Below are positions 34,032-45,265 of a stretch of DNA of 64,000 bases, piece after piece; positions within the stretch are counted from its first letter, which is position 1; each line of letters begins with the position of its first letter. A program made the position numbers and the translations under genes. The DNA is from Arachnopeziza araneosa (Eukaryota > Ascomycota > Leotiomycetes > Helotiales > Arachnopezizaceae). The stretch covers positions 1 to 64,000 of the forward strand of contig QYAI01000072.1 of the NCBI GenBank assembly GCA_003988855.1. Reading direction: 5' to 3'. Below the pieces are notes generated by a model, which saw only the letters and a program-made list of their open reading frames with translations, did not search any database and was not told the origin of the DNA.

Positions 34032-35755
34032 ATGGCTGACACTTCTGAGGGAAAGGTGTCTGAGTCTCGTGGAGTTTCGGATCCGTCTGGAGACAAACAA
34101 GCCGTGATAATCGACTCTGACAAAGAGGCGACTTCTTCACACAGCAATGGCATCAACAACAATAATACAACCAACGATAACCTTGATGAGAAGGCCAATC
34201 CAGGTATCAGCGAGACTCCTAATGAGAATGGAACCCAAGCACTGGCACCAATCCACTCCGTCTTCTCTCAAAAGATGAAAATCTTCCTCGTTTTCATGAC
34301 AGTTTTCAGCACCATGTTCTCCCCTTTCTCAGCATTCATCTACATAACAGCTCTCACGCCGATAGCCGATTCCTACCACCGCTCTCTCTCCGACATCAAT
34401 CTGACTGTAACCGTATACCAGATCATGCAGGCCATCGCACCCCTATTCTTCGGCGATCTGAGTGATCAACTTGGACGACGGCCAGTGTATATGCTTACCT
34501 TCGCTATTTATATAGGCGCGAACATCGGGTTGGCGCTGCAGCATAAGTATGCGGCACTCATGGTGNTAAGAGCACTGCAGAGTACGGGGAGCTCGGCTAC
34601 CGTGGCGATAGGTAGTGCGGTCATGGCGGATATCACGACGAGTGCTGAGAGAGGGGGTTTTATTACCGCGGTTCAAGCGAGCGTAATGTTTGCACCTGCT
34701 CTGGCACCGGTGCTTGGAGGCATATTGACGCAGTATTTGGGGTGGAGATCCACGTTTTGGTTCTTGGTTATTGCCGCGGGAGTGTTTTTGGTTATTTATT
34801 TGCCGTTTGTGCCAGAGGTGAGCAGTTGAAAGATAAGTGTTGAGTGACACAACTGACAACGGTTCAGACTGCTCGGAATATTGTAGGAAATGGATCAATC
34901 CCTCCACCGAAGCTAAACGCTTCTCTCATATCAATACGACAACGGCGACGCAAGACCTCCAATCTAGAATTAGAGCCAGATGAGTCCATTCAACCTCAAC
35001 CCAAAAAAGCCCCGCGCAAGATCCCCATCCCCAACATCTGGGCCGCCATCCTCATCATCCTGGAAAAAGACGTCGGCATCCTCATGTTCTTCATGTCCCT
35101 CTTCGTCATGGCAAACTACTGCATCCTCGTCCCTCTCCAAGACGTCATGCGTCGCCGATACTCCTTCAACGACCTCCAAGTCGGCTTGTGCTACATCCCC
35201 TACTCCATCGGCTCCATCTTCGGAGCCATCATCGTGGGCAAGCTCCTCAATTGGAACTATGCCCGCGTGGCAAAGAGCGTCGGTATGTCGGCGGATCGGA
35301 AGAGGGGTGATGATCTCAGAAAATTCCCCATCGAAAGGGCGAGATTGGATCTCATGTGGCCGTGGGCGGGACTTGCTGTGGCGATGATCATCGCTTGGGG
35401 ATGGGTGGTGGATTCTGGCGCTAATCTTGCGGCGCCTTTGGTGGTGTTGTTCTTTGCTGGCGCGTCGATGAGTGGCCCGGTTTCGATCTTGACGACGTTG
35501 TTGACGGATCTTTATCCAATGAATCCTGGGAGAGTGTCGTCGTCGTTTAATTTGACGAGAGCATCGGTAAGTGGCGTTGGAACGGCTATTATACAGTATA
35601 TTATTGATGCGTGGGGTTATGGTTATACGTATCTCTTTCTGGGATTACTTGTGGCAGTAATGAGTCCTTCTGTGTGGGTAGTTAGGAGATGGGGTCCGAA
35701 GTGGAGGGAAGAGAGATATCAGCGCTTTGAGCGTGCATCAGCTTCTGAATCTTGA
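34032..35755 (+). CDS. MFS transporter, DHA1 (drug:H+ antiporter) type
   Basis: Two exons (34032-34817, 34868-35755) separated by a 50-nt intron give 557 residues. A hydrophilic Asn/Ser/Asp-rich N-terminus of about 80 residues precedes twelve predicted membrane segments. The MFS motif between helices 2 and 3 reads GDLSDQLGRRPVYMLTF. The central loop begins PETARNIVGNGSIPPP, a classic sequence of the Flu1/Qdr/Dtr1-like DHA1 clade. One codon (residue 179) is unresolved because of an N at 34566. Probably a plasma-membrane exporter of toxic compounds, polyamines or weak acids; the substrate cannot be told from sequence. The ATG is in good context (CATCATGG). Confidence 0.9.
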
Positions 35756-35822
35756 AGTTTTAGAGTACTATCAGAATATTCAGATACTCACATTTGGTCG
35801 TTAGGGATTTGTTGTGGTTCCC

Positions 35823-37676
35823 TCATGTACTGTAAGCCCCGAGCTTTTCTAAAATGCTCGACTCCAAATCGATGCAATTTTCGTCACCATTGTCCTCGTC
35901 ACCTTCCAACTCTTCACATTCATCACCAGCAGCCAAGCAAACCTTTACTAATGCAGCAAACGTCTTACCTACTGCAAACTCCAATGCTTCCATGACTGTA
36001 TTACGACCTTCGTCTCTCAGGATCTGCTCCTTTGCTTTATTAAGCTCTTCCATCTCAGCTTTGCTTGTATAACTCAAATTGTCCGCAGGTATTCTTGACC
36101 CGTGGCCTTTTGAAGCGGACTTTCTACACCTCAAGAAATGTAACAACACGGTAGTAATATCCTTCCAGAGTGCAATCTCAATAAACAAGCATCCCAGAGC
36201 AAACAAATCATGTGCTTTCCGAAATGAGGCTCTGTCTTGTCTGAGAAGAGCTGGGTGCCGGTAGATATTCGCTTCCTGCTGGAGGTTTGGGAATTCCGTC
36301 ATATCAGACGGGTTGTCAGCTCGAGCGTATTCGTATCCTCCTATGTAAGGCTCGGAAAGGTTGGGACCTCCGTCAGACTGCGAGATGAAGATTATATTGT
36401 CGGATCGCAAGCCTTTGTGAAGCCAACCTGATGTGTGAAGCTGTAAGACTGTTTCGGTGAGCAAAGCGGCAAGGGCTATTCTGGATGAGAGACTTGGGTA
36501 CAAGGTGTTTTCGTGTAAGACGGTAGATAGGGCTGTGAAATTGCAGGGGTCGGGGATAGGGCTAGGGATCTGGAAAACGTAGCAGTATTCGCCGCGACTA
36601 GGATCGTTGATATATCCTTGGCATTGGAGAGAGTGGAAGGTTGAAGTGTCAATATTGTGTAGCAATGCTGCTAGAGTCTTAATTCTATGTTTTAACTTTG
36701 ACTCCAGTGAAGCGTCCACGCTCTTCCATTCTAACAGGACAGGCTTTCCATCATATATCCTTATTTCTCGCCTTAGTCTGGACTGGGCATCACCGTTGCT
36801 ATTTGACTCCTTCTCCAGCAGCTTGTATGAGAGATAGAGTGAAGTTTTTCGCGAACGAGGGTTGCTGGTTCTGATGCTCGGTTCCACAGCGGTCTTACTT
36901 GACGAGAAGGTACTGCTTAAAGACGATATTTTTTCGTCAAATCCGAGCACTAGCCTCTTCTTTTTCAAGTTTGATGCCGTTAAAACGGCATTTTGCTTAA
37001 ATTTTGACCCTGTTTTATACTCAGGCTCCAGCAGTTGCTCAATATCCGAAAGGTCTGAAGTTGCTGTCGCTTGAGATACCGCGTGCCTGAGAAGGACTTC
37101 AATACCATTTCGAATGAATTTCTGGTCCTCTGCTTGAAGTAAATCATACAGGTTATTCACAAATCTTCGAATATCATTGACTAATAGCTCGATCCCATCC
37201 TTATCAATCACTGCCCATTTCATTCTCTTCCATATCTTGACACCTTTTTGAAGGCTACGTGCTGTTTGATTGTGAAAGCCTGGCTTCATTCCCGCCAACA
37301 GTTTCCGAAGACCTGTTTTTGGAATTTCAAAGTCGTCTTCTGATAATTTTTCTTCTGTGGTAAGGATTTCCAAACCATACTCTGTCTTGAATTCATTGGT
37401 ATTGCTTAGGAGACTTTCCAGTTGCTTCAGGAGATCGTTGATAATTTGCCAATTGAGGTGCCGCTTTGGTGATTTGCTTTCCAATTCAACCATTTCTGCC
37501 CAACGGAAGAGTCGATATTGTTCAAACTCAATTTCACACCGCACCTTGTCGGCATCCTGTCCAAAATTTTGAGCTGTGGAAAGAAGAATGAAGCCTTTGA
37601 CACAGCCTTGAAACGCCAGTATGCCCAATGACACAAAGCCTACAGCCCCAGCCGCGACGTCAAAAGGTGTACCCAT
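35823..37676 (-). CDS. HeLo-domain protein with C-terminal pseudokinase
   Basis: A single exon of 617 residues. The N-terminus (GTPFDVAAGAVGFVSLGILA, then FEQYRLFRWAEMVELES) matches the HeLo domain, the membrane-perturbing helical bundle of HET-S and SesB/HELLP-type cell-death proteins, spanning about residues 1-215. After a Ser-rich linker, residues 280-580 have a kinase fold: KPVLLEWKSVD (beta-3 Lys region), ALLTETVLQLHTSGWLHKGL with RSDNIIFI for the catalytic loop, GGYEYAR for the DFG region, and HDLFALGCLFIEIALW for helix F. Both catalytic aspartates are missing (HKG for HRD, GG for DFG), so it is most likely a pseudokinase. The tail is acidic, and I saw no obvious amyloid motif. It is divergent from the kinase-ankyrin gene with 340 bp between starts. 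HeLo plus pseudokinase is the layout of animal MLKL. Role as a cell-death executioner is inferred. Confidence 0.85.
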   Translation of the reverse strand: MGTPFDVAAGAVGFVSLGILAFQGCVKGFILLSTAQNFGQDADKVRCEIEFEQYRLFRWAEMVELESKSPKRHLNWQIINDLLKQLESLLSNTNEFKTEYGLEILTTEEKLSEDDFEIPKTGLRKLLAGMKPGFHNQTARSLQKGVKIWKRMKWAVIDKDGIELLVNDIRRFVNNLYDLLQAEDQKFIRNGIEVLLRHAVSQATATSDLSDIEQLLEPEYKTGSKFKQNAVLTASNLKKKRLVLGFDEKISSLSSTFSSSKTAVEPSIRTSNPRSRKTSLYLSYKLLEKESNSNGDAQSRLRREIRIYDGKPVLLEWKSVDASLESKLKHRIKTLAALLHNIDTSTFHSLQCQGYINDPSRGEYCYVFQIPSPIPDPCNFTALSTVLHENTLYPSLSSRIALAALLTETVLQLHTSGWLHKGLRSDNIIFISQSDGGPNLSEPYIGGYEYARADNPSDMTEFPNLQQEANIYRHPALLRQDRASFRKAHDLFALGCLFIEIALWKDITTVLLHFLRCRKSASKGHGSRIPADNLSYTSKAEMEELNKAKEQILRDEGRNTVMEALEFAVGKTFAALVKVCLAAGDECEELEGDEDNGDENCIDLESSILEKLGAYST

Positions 37677-38016
37677 TGTGTACTTAAAATTTGGAGTATT
37701 GACAGTGTAGTACCGTCAATTTGTGCTCATTGCAATGTTCAAGAGGTGATCTCGGTGAGGCGAAGTTCCATTTGTGCTGTCAAAGTGGGCTATGCTCAAG
37801 CCTTCGGCTGTGATGTATTGCTACCCAATCGACCTCATGCTGCTGATGCATCATTGGTATGCAGCTCAACAACAATTCCGCCGTTGAGGTAGGTTGTGAG
37901 TGACCGCAGCGGGGCTGAGATACTCGGCGTACAGTTCCACAAACCCCGGTTTCCTTCCGTCTTGGCATTCCTTATCAATAGCGCATCGCGCGCATTGCTG
38001 GAGCACAAGATATCAT
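37677..38016. promoter_or_regulatory. Shared divergent promoter of the HeLo-pseudokinase and kinase-ankyrin genes
   Basis: 340 bases separate the two start codons. This is short for two independent fungal promoters and suggests coordinated transcription. No clear TATA box is seen; words ATTGACAGTGTAG and CGTCAATTTG occur near the minus-strand gene. Confidence 0.5.
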
Positions 38017-41000
38017 ATGAATTCCGAAATGGAGACTGCAGAGTATAGGCGACAAACTTTCTTTGAAGAAACGTGTGAGGAGCTGAGAGGGCTGTGTCGG
38101 CAGCCTACGAACTTTGACTCCAAGAAAGGCCCCGGTGTCATCCCAGATAAAGATATTGAGACGATTGGAACATGTCTGAAAGATTTAGAGATGAGCGACG
38201 AGGTTGTGCGGCGACCGCGCCATTATGCTGTGCTACACATGATGAACAAGCCTCAGCTTATACACGCATTCATTATTGAAGGACTCCTTGACAACTCATT
38301 TCCCTATCGCAACAGACGATCATTGCCTGCTATTTTGAGACGAGATCCGGAAGCATGCCATCGATTCCTGGAATTACAGACTCATGTCATGTCAGCCGCT
38401 TGCGAAATGGAAAAAGGAAATGGGGAAGGTATTCATGCATTTGCTGATTCTGGAGATGTATTCTTTCACCACATGAAAAACCTGGGACAGGGTGGCGAAG
38501 CGTAAGTTGCTTCATCGGATACTTTCCTTCAGCTTGAAACAAATCCGAATTAATTGGCTGACAAGATAATAGAAAGGTCGATCAAGTGCGAAGTAAGATG
38601 ACGGGAGAAGTCTATGCTCGGAAACTGATCAGTCGGCGAAAAGAACTCAGTAAAGACAAGGAGATCTTGAAGAGATTTGAGAACGAAGTTCAGATTCTGA
38701 AAAAATTGGACCATGTTCATCTTGTCAAAGTTTTTGCGAGTTACACGGATGCAAAATATGTTGCCATAATTATGAAGCCTGTAGCTGACAGGGACCTTAA
38801 AGATTTCCTTCGAAAGTCCAACGGGTCGCTGACTGGAGAAGCAAGATCAATATTCCGTAGATATTACGGATGCCTTGCAAGCGCCGTCTCATATCTTCAC
38901 GAAAACAAGATCCGCCACAAAGATATCAAGCCCAATAACATACTTCTTAGAGGCAGTGATATATATATCACAGACTTCGGAACTGCGAGAGATTTTGAAG
39001 GAGACAAAAGCACAACGATGGGGACTGTACTTACGAAAACCCGAGAATACCAGAGCCCTGAAGTCGCTCGAGGTGCTAATAGAGGAACGGCTTCGGATAT
39101 ATGGTCCCTCGGTGTTACCTTTCTGGAAATGACGACCATTCTGCGTGGAGAAACATTGGATTCAATGCACTCATTTCTTCGTAAGAATGGGACCAAAGAT
39201 GAATATGTGTTTGAAAATCTCCAGGGTGCCATCATATGGATGGATTATTTGCGACAGAATACAAAATATCCCCGAAGTGATAATTCTCCCATGCAATGGA
39301 TCAAGGATATGTTGCAACAAAAAGCAACCGAGAGGCATACTGCAACTCAGCTGTTCCAGAGCATTAAACAAGCGGAAGGTGATTTCTGTGGAGAATGTTG
39401 TCTTTGCGAGGATTCAAGTGCTTCCGAGATAGGCTCCGACACAGAATTGGAAAGAGACGACGATGAAACCATACGAGTGGACTTCCAGACCGAAGAGCAG
39501 AAAGTGCTAATACAACCCGATCACTCTCAGACCACTATACACCCGACTAAATCTCCACTTCATAAAGAGGTCTTTAGAAAAGTATGGCGATACTTCCCAA
39601 ATGTGAGCATGATCAACTTCCCATCCACAGCAGAAGAGCTTGTTCGAAAACCAGTCCCGAAGCAGCCAATGGTCACAGTAGAAGAATATACAGAAGAATA
39701 TGACCCGTATGCCTGTGACGTTCCTGGTGCTTTTCCAAATTATGACTCCAGCCAGGACAAACCCTTGCAGCATGTTGGATACAACGACGCTGATTCACGG
39801 TCTCCAGTGCCGGCCACCGAGAAATCTCTACCATACTCACGAGTTCTTCAGGTTCTCCCGGTCTATCAGTACAGTCTTCAGCCAATCTTGAACACACTTC
39901 TGCCTCAACAAGGGGATTTCTCCACTACGTCAAATAAGATGGACCCTCCAGTTGTCACAACCAACGCTCAAGAGCAAATTACACTCTCAAATAATCAAAT
40001 TGAGCCTAGTGGCAATGTTGCATCACTTTTTGGTATTTCAGATGTTCAATCTGAACCTGATGACGATTCTGCTTCTGCAATAAAGAACACACTCATGCGA
40101 CCAAGCAAAAGACTCCAGCATTCGAGAAGTGATGAAACTCTGGATATCCACCGTAGAACGACTGAGCTACTCAGAAATACCGAACACTCCGAACTCGTCA
40201 GCGTGAATAAATCAAGGAGAAGACGGTTGAGTGAGGCTTCTCAGCCTGAGTTTGAAGGAGGTTGGTCTAGGATGACTGTTCAAGTCGAGTTGAGAGCATT
40301 TAAGAATTGCATGGACAATAAAATAACAAGTCCCTATCCTGGCATCGCTCAAGATACTAAGAAGAACGATGAAGAGGAGAACGATGAAGTCCCTCTACCA
40401 ATAGCGGAAGAAAGCCGCGTGAAAGAATATATCAAAGCAAGTCAACGCAGCCTTGCCGAAAACCCAAGTGAAGAGGTTTTAGACGATCCGAACAAGCCTT
40501 CTCAGCACGATCTAAAACCTCCAAGTGCAGAAGACGTATTCAAAGCACCAAAAGTACCTCAGTCCACCAGCTCCAAAAGTAGGAGTAACCCTCTTGCTGC
40601 ATGGTTCAAAGGTGTTCGAGCACCACCACCACCAAATCCCGGAAAGATTTCTTTGACACAGCATACATTAAATCAACTGAATGGACAACCTCCTCCAGCT
40701 CCTATTTCGCCGCCTACATTCAAGATGCAAAGTACCAGCGTTTATAGGAAGAAGGTGTACGATGACACTGCCTCAAGTGTACCAACATCAGTAATGTCGA
40801 CCAAAACGAGAAATACCTTTAAGCTTTATGGATTGATGCTCCCTCTCCAGGATCGCAGTGTCGATTTTCTCGGTAAGTACACCAGATTAGGCAAAGCAGA
40901 TGCAGTTCGAATGCTTTTGCGGGAAGGCTGTAATCCAGGAACGAAAAATGATTCACGTAATGGTCCAATTTTCAATGTCATACGAGGAGCTAGCTCGAGA

Positions 41001-41744
41001 CATAATAAATGCTTACGAGCATTGATTGAATACAGAGTCAATCTCAATGTCAAGTCAAAGAGAACTGGCAAAACTCCGCTCATAGAAGCTGTTGAGCAAG
41101 AGCCCTGGTCTGGTTATGTCCATACCATCTTTCTTCTTCTTTCTAACGGCGCGAACCCAAATATGAAAGACGGCTCTGGAGATGTCCCCTTGTTGAAAAT
41201 TCTTGGCAGCGGTCTTGAGCCTCTGGAAGAGCATAGTCGTCAAGCCCTCGCTCTCCTTTTATCTCCAGAGTTCTCAACAAAGATCGGTGTCACACCCCTC
41301 GGGACTCGAAACAAGCCGATTCATCTAGCGGTCCGTAGAAATGACCCTTGGGCTGTTGGTATGCTTCTTGAGAAAGCGGACTGTGGTATTGAAGCAGAAA
41401 ACTCCGAGGGGTTGACTCCTCTGCTATTGGCAGCATCTCTCTGGACTCACGGATTAAACGATAATCAGTCTCCACAGTTGCAAATACTAGACTTGCTCCT
41501 TGAAAAGGGCGCAAATGTCAATGTCCGGATGGAAGAGAGTGAGAGGACGCCATTGCATATTGCAGTCTCTCGTGGACTAGTGTACGTCGTTGAACGTCTT
41601 TTGAAATATAATCCCGATCGGTTAGTCATGACAGCAGAAGGTACTACCGCTGATGACTTGATCGTGAAGCGCAAGAAACAGCATGGGTGCAATGGATGCG
41701 GAAATTGTCAGAGGATCCTAGAGTTACTGAAAACAACGGACTGA
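38017..41744 (+). CDS. Ser/Thr protein kinase with C-terminal ankyrin repeats
   Basis: Two exons (38017-38501, 38573-41744) give 1218 residues; the 71-nt intron splits the glycine-rich loop (NLGQGGEA / KVDQVRSKMTGEVYARKLI). Residues 1-150 form a helical N-terminal region with PYRNRRSLPAILRRDPEA. The kinase domain covers about 153-430 with all key residues: Lys in YARKLI, Glu in FENEVQILKKLDH, RHKDIKPNNILL for the catalytic loop, ITDFGTARDF, and EYQSPEVARG. A disordered, Pro/Ser/Glu-rich stretch follows (about 440-910), then six or so ankyrin repeats (for example GKTPLIEAVEQE, ERTPLHIAVSRGLVYVVERL) and a Cys-rich end HGCNGCGNCQRIL. I chose the first in-frame ATG at 38017; 38029 is also possible. 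Kinase plus ankyrin resembles RIPK4/ANKK1 layouts; partnership with the neighbouring HeLo pseudokinase is inferred. Confidence 0.88.
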
Positions 41745-42180
41745 ACTGTGAGAAGTGATTTCTCCAGTAATTGAATTCAGTATCTTGGTTGGATTTCTTT
41801 CGTTCAGGTTAAGACTACAAGGAATATTGAGAAGTGAAGCTTATTTAATAAAATTGTAAAAGAAGAAGGAAGGAAATATGCGAGCCAAGAAAAGGTCGAG
41901 TTCGAAAGCTCGGTTAATTAGCAAGAAAGGCAACCAAAAAAGAGTAGAATTTTTGGGGTAGTAAAGTGATGTTGATTTTTTAAGAGGGATTCCGGGGCAA
42001 TTATCATCATAATGGTTCATTCCTCCTGGAAGCTTTTAACTCTTGTCTATTCCTGAATTGCTTTAGCTGAACTCTTACTGTATTACAAGATGTGGCTGGG
42101 TGCAGCCTGCTCTCTCATAGTGTGTAGGATATATTCCAACCACAACACTATGATGCGATAAGCGGCGAGCCGCAGAAGAC
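41745..42180. other. Intergenic
   Basis: 3' flank of the kinase-ankyrin gene; A/G-rich in the middle. No gene seen. Confidence 0.4.
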
Positions 42181-43480
42181 TCATTTGGCAAAGATGTTCT
42201 CTATCGAATACAAGCCTATCTTACTCAGTCGCATGCTGCAGCGGAAGGACTTCACAGGAGAAAGGAACATTCCCCAGCAACTCATTCCGGAATCCCAGTC
42301 CTATTTCAACGTCAGCGAAGAACAATATCTCAAACTTTACGTGGTCAAACCTGTATCAACGAAGTCCAAAACATGGTGTGGATTTGAAAGCGGTAATCTA
42401 TGGCCAATACCAAGTATAACCAATATGGAAGAGCCGGGTTATCGGAGAGCTTCCAAAATAGGATACTGAAAAGTGTCAGTGAACACACACTTGTACCATT
42501 TTGTTTTGCGTTTGCTAAGTCTGGTAAAACTTACAAGAAGGGCTGCATTGGCGACCAAGTCCACATGATAACGAAAAGTCGTAAATAAAAGATATTGAGC
42601 TGCCGGCATCCCACATGCCAGCGTCGTCGTTACTTCAGGTAGTCTATCACCGTCATAGGAGATTGCTCCCTTGCTATTGATGGAAGCCAGCCGAATTCAA
42701 AGCCTTGAGCCCAAGCCTAGAAAAATGAGGTTGAAATTACAAAGGATAATTTTGAAGAATTGTCACCTCTGTCCCAAACCAGAAATCTTCTGCTAAAATA
42801 TCGGTATCCCAAGAGACCGAGTTCTCTACCTCACTATTGATGAGGAGAAAAGATCCGTGAACACCTCCCCATGGACATTTTGTGGCGTTTAGCTGGAGCT
42901 GGAATCGACCAAAATCATCCGCTACTCGAACAAGATCGGCAGTTGTAAACAGCCAATTGTGCCAATATTTAAATGCACTGTAGAAAATCATTCCCTAAGT
43001 TCCATCCCAGTTAGTTGTTTGAAATTCAAGCAAGAATCGTGTCAAATCCTTGTCGAGTAGAATAATCCTACCTGAGCAATCTTCATAGTCTCTCTTTCTC
43101 GTCTCTCAATGAAATCCAAGCACGTTTGTAAACAATGGGAAATCAAACCTCTTCGTTGAGACCTAGAGAGACAAAGCAAACTAGAAATCGATCGAACTTC
43201 CATTTCTTTGGTCTGAAGCGAAGTTGATAGGGTTCATACGGTCAGAACGAACATATAGTATTGACGAAACGGTAGATTCGATTCGGAGCTACGAAAACTG
43301 GATATTGGAGATCAGTAATACTCCTCATTAAAAATGGCAACTTACTCAGAAATGCCAAAGAGAGAGCAGTCCAAATTTTGTCGTGGCCAATGAAATTTGC
43401 CCAATGCGTGAGTCGATTGAAGGGACAGCGTTGAAGCTCAGAACCGAAATTGGTTTTTACAAAAAGAAGCAGCAGCAATA
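42181..43480 (-). pseudogene. Egghead-type GT2 glycosyltransferase pseudogene
   Basis: Minus-strand pieces, each bounded by good splice sites, line up with the egghead/BRE-3 beta-1,4-mannosyltransferase-like GT2 family: WKFDRFLVCFVSLGLNEE, then GMIFYSAFKYWHNWLFTTAD, LVRVADDFGRFQLQLNA, GVHGSFLLINSEVE, LAEDFWFGTE, AWAQGFEFGWLPSIAREQSP, MTVIDYLK-stop-RRRWHVG, a run of membrane helices (YWLYLVLAIDYRFQIHTMFW), and DWDSGMSCWGM before a TGA at 42181-42183. Lesions: TAA at 42630-42632 replaces the Gln of the conserved QRRRW motif; TGA at 43242-43244 interrupts the N-terminal part; and most of the catalytic core between the LNEE segment and the GMIFYSAF segment, where nucleotide-sugar binding belongs, is absent. 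The enzyme would have been a multi-pass membrane glycosyltransferase. It is now inactive. Confidence 0.75.
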
Positions 43481-43829
43481 CGGCATCCCCGTTGATTTCC
43501 GTCAGGGAGATAAGGCAGGCACGACGTCGAATTTATACGAGGCTTTCGGGTGGATAGATGCCTTCCGATTGCCATCAAGTCTGGAATGTGCGATATGGTC
43601 GCGCCCGCCATTTGTGGCTCTTCCATTTCGCATTCCCAATTCCCAGAAGAATCAACGCTACAACTCACTGACAACTGATAAGCTTGATTTGAATAGTCAG
43701 ATTTATATCTAGTTTTACTTTGCTAAAACACCCCGCAAGTACATAAATTTAAGTACTATTTCATGCTGCATTGCAAATATCTATTCTTTTGCTCATCATC
43801 ATCGCGTCATAAGCCCAAGAACCACATAT

Positions 43830-45265
43830 CTACATAATGAACAGCAAGTTGGTATCTGTGAGACATTCATTATCAGCATCACTTCTCAATCATCAAGTAT
43901 AATACATACCAAGCGGATGACTACAACTCAACTGCGGCTTCTGAGTATATTTAGTGGCCAACACATCTCGAATATTATTTAAAAGCTCAACATAACTCTG
44001 CTGACCGATACCCTTCTCGTTCATGGCGGTAATGAAGGCCCATGACATGGCTCCCGTGGCCTGCGCTGCGATAGTGGCATCGGCGCTAGTTTGGTCGTCT
44101 TTACTTCCACTCCACATGACCACATCGGCAGGGCTGGTCTTTGTTCTGACGGTTTGCTCATACGCATTATCTCCTGTTGTGGCTTTTTTGAAGAAACCCA
44201 TAAGGCTGGAGGCTGCGCCAGATAAATCCCCTGATTCATATGAGGTGAAGGCTCCCAGGAGTCCCTCGCCGGCTTCTTTGGCAAGATTAGGTTCTTTCAA
44301 TACGCCGTGTGTGGAGTAGATATATGGGAGATCTAATACAGAACCCGAATGGCAGGAATCGAAAATGCAAGTCAGGCGTGCTCCAGCTGGAAGTGGAGTG
44401 ACCATGATTTGGTGTAACTGATCATCAACAATTGGTCCTACCTCATTGTAATCGACCGGATATATAACTTCATCCTGGCCGTCGTCTTCATCGCCGTCGA
44501 GATCTTCGGTTTGGCCACCGTGACCTAGATGCTGTTAGGTTGGTAGAGCTATTGCGCGGAGGCCCATACCAGAGTAGTGAAAGAACAGAGAGTCATTTGG
44601 TTGAACTTCCGATACGAGCCAGCTCATCGCACGCAGCATATTATCCCTGGTGGGTATACTCATAGCATTTTGCGAGTCGTCGGTGAGTATCACCATATCC
44701 TGTCGCTGGTACCCAAAATTCTGTTCCAGAAATGCGGACATATTATGAACATCATTGATACAACCTCTTAGTTCCGCATCTTGACCGAAATAATTGATTC
44801 CTATCAGCAGAGCCCTTCTTCGTCCTGTGCAGTTCGAATATTGGAAGGCATAATCTTGGGGTGCGCCTTGGCCGAAACTGACCATTCCTTGTGGCGGTGG
44901 AGGAGCTAATCAATTGTCAGGACCAAGTTCTTGTATGTATAGTGGGATTGTACCTTGTCTTGTCGCGTATCCTTGCGAGTACTGAGAATCTTCTTGGTAT
45001 CCATTGTACTGCTGTTGCTGTTGCTGCAACAAAAGGTATTAGCGGGGTACTCGAGATAACCCGTAGACCAAATAATCAATCTTACTCCTCCATATGCCTC
45101 TCGTTGCCCTCCGTATGCATTGTGCTGCTGATTTCCGTAGCCTTCATCTTGTTCGTAACCCTGCGCAGCACTGAGAACAAATCATTAGCTGGGTATCTTC
45201 ATAGAAGTCTAGTAGACGTACCGTTGTCCATACCCATCGTTTTCTTCTTCTGGATACCACGACAT
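43830..45265 (-). CDS. MCA1: Type I metacaspase
   Basis: Six exons (45265-45222, 45170-45086, 45023-44954, 44905-44570, 44524-43910, 43855-43830) give 391 residues in a consistent frame. The N-terminal prodomain (about 75 residues) is rich in Gln, Tyr and Gly (MSWYPEEENDGYGQ, QQQQQYNGYQEDSQYSQGY) and ends APPPPQGMVSFGQGAP. The catalytic domain follows: RRALLIGINYFGQDAELRGC, the His in FFHYSGHGGQTEDLDGDEDD, and the Cys in FDSCHSGSVLDLPY. It ends SHPLDTNLLFIM. Metacaspases are Ca-dependent Arg/Lys-specific cysteine proteases of the cytosol involved in protein-aggregate clearance, ageing and cell death. The first three introns cut the repetitive prodomain into short exons. Catalytic residues are intact. 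Confidence 0.95.

Noticed and set aside
35823..37676. Prion-forming (HET-s-like or sigma/PP) amyloid motif in the HeLo protein
   Set aside because: The C-terminus is acidic (ECEELEGDEDNGDENC) and no Gly/Asn/Gln-patterned 21-residue repeat was found.
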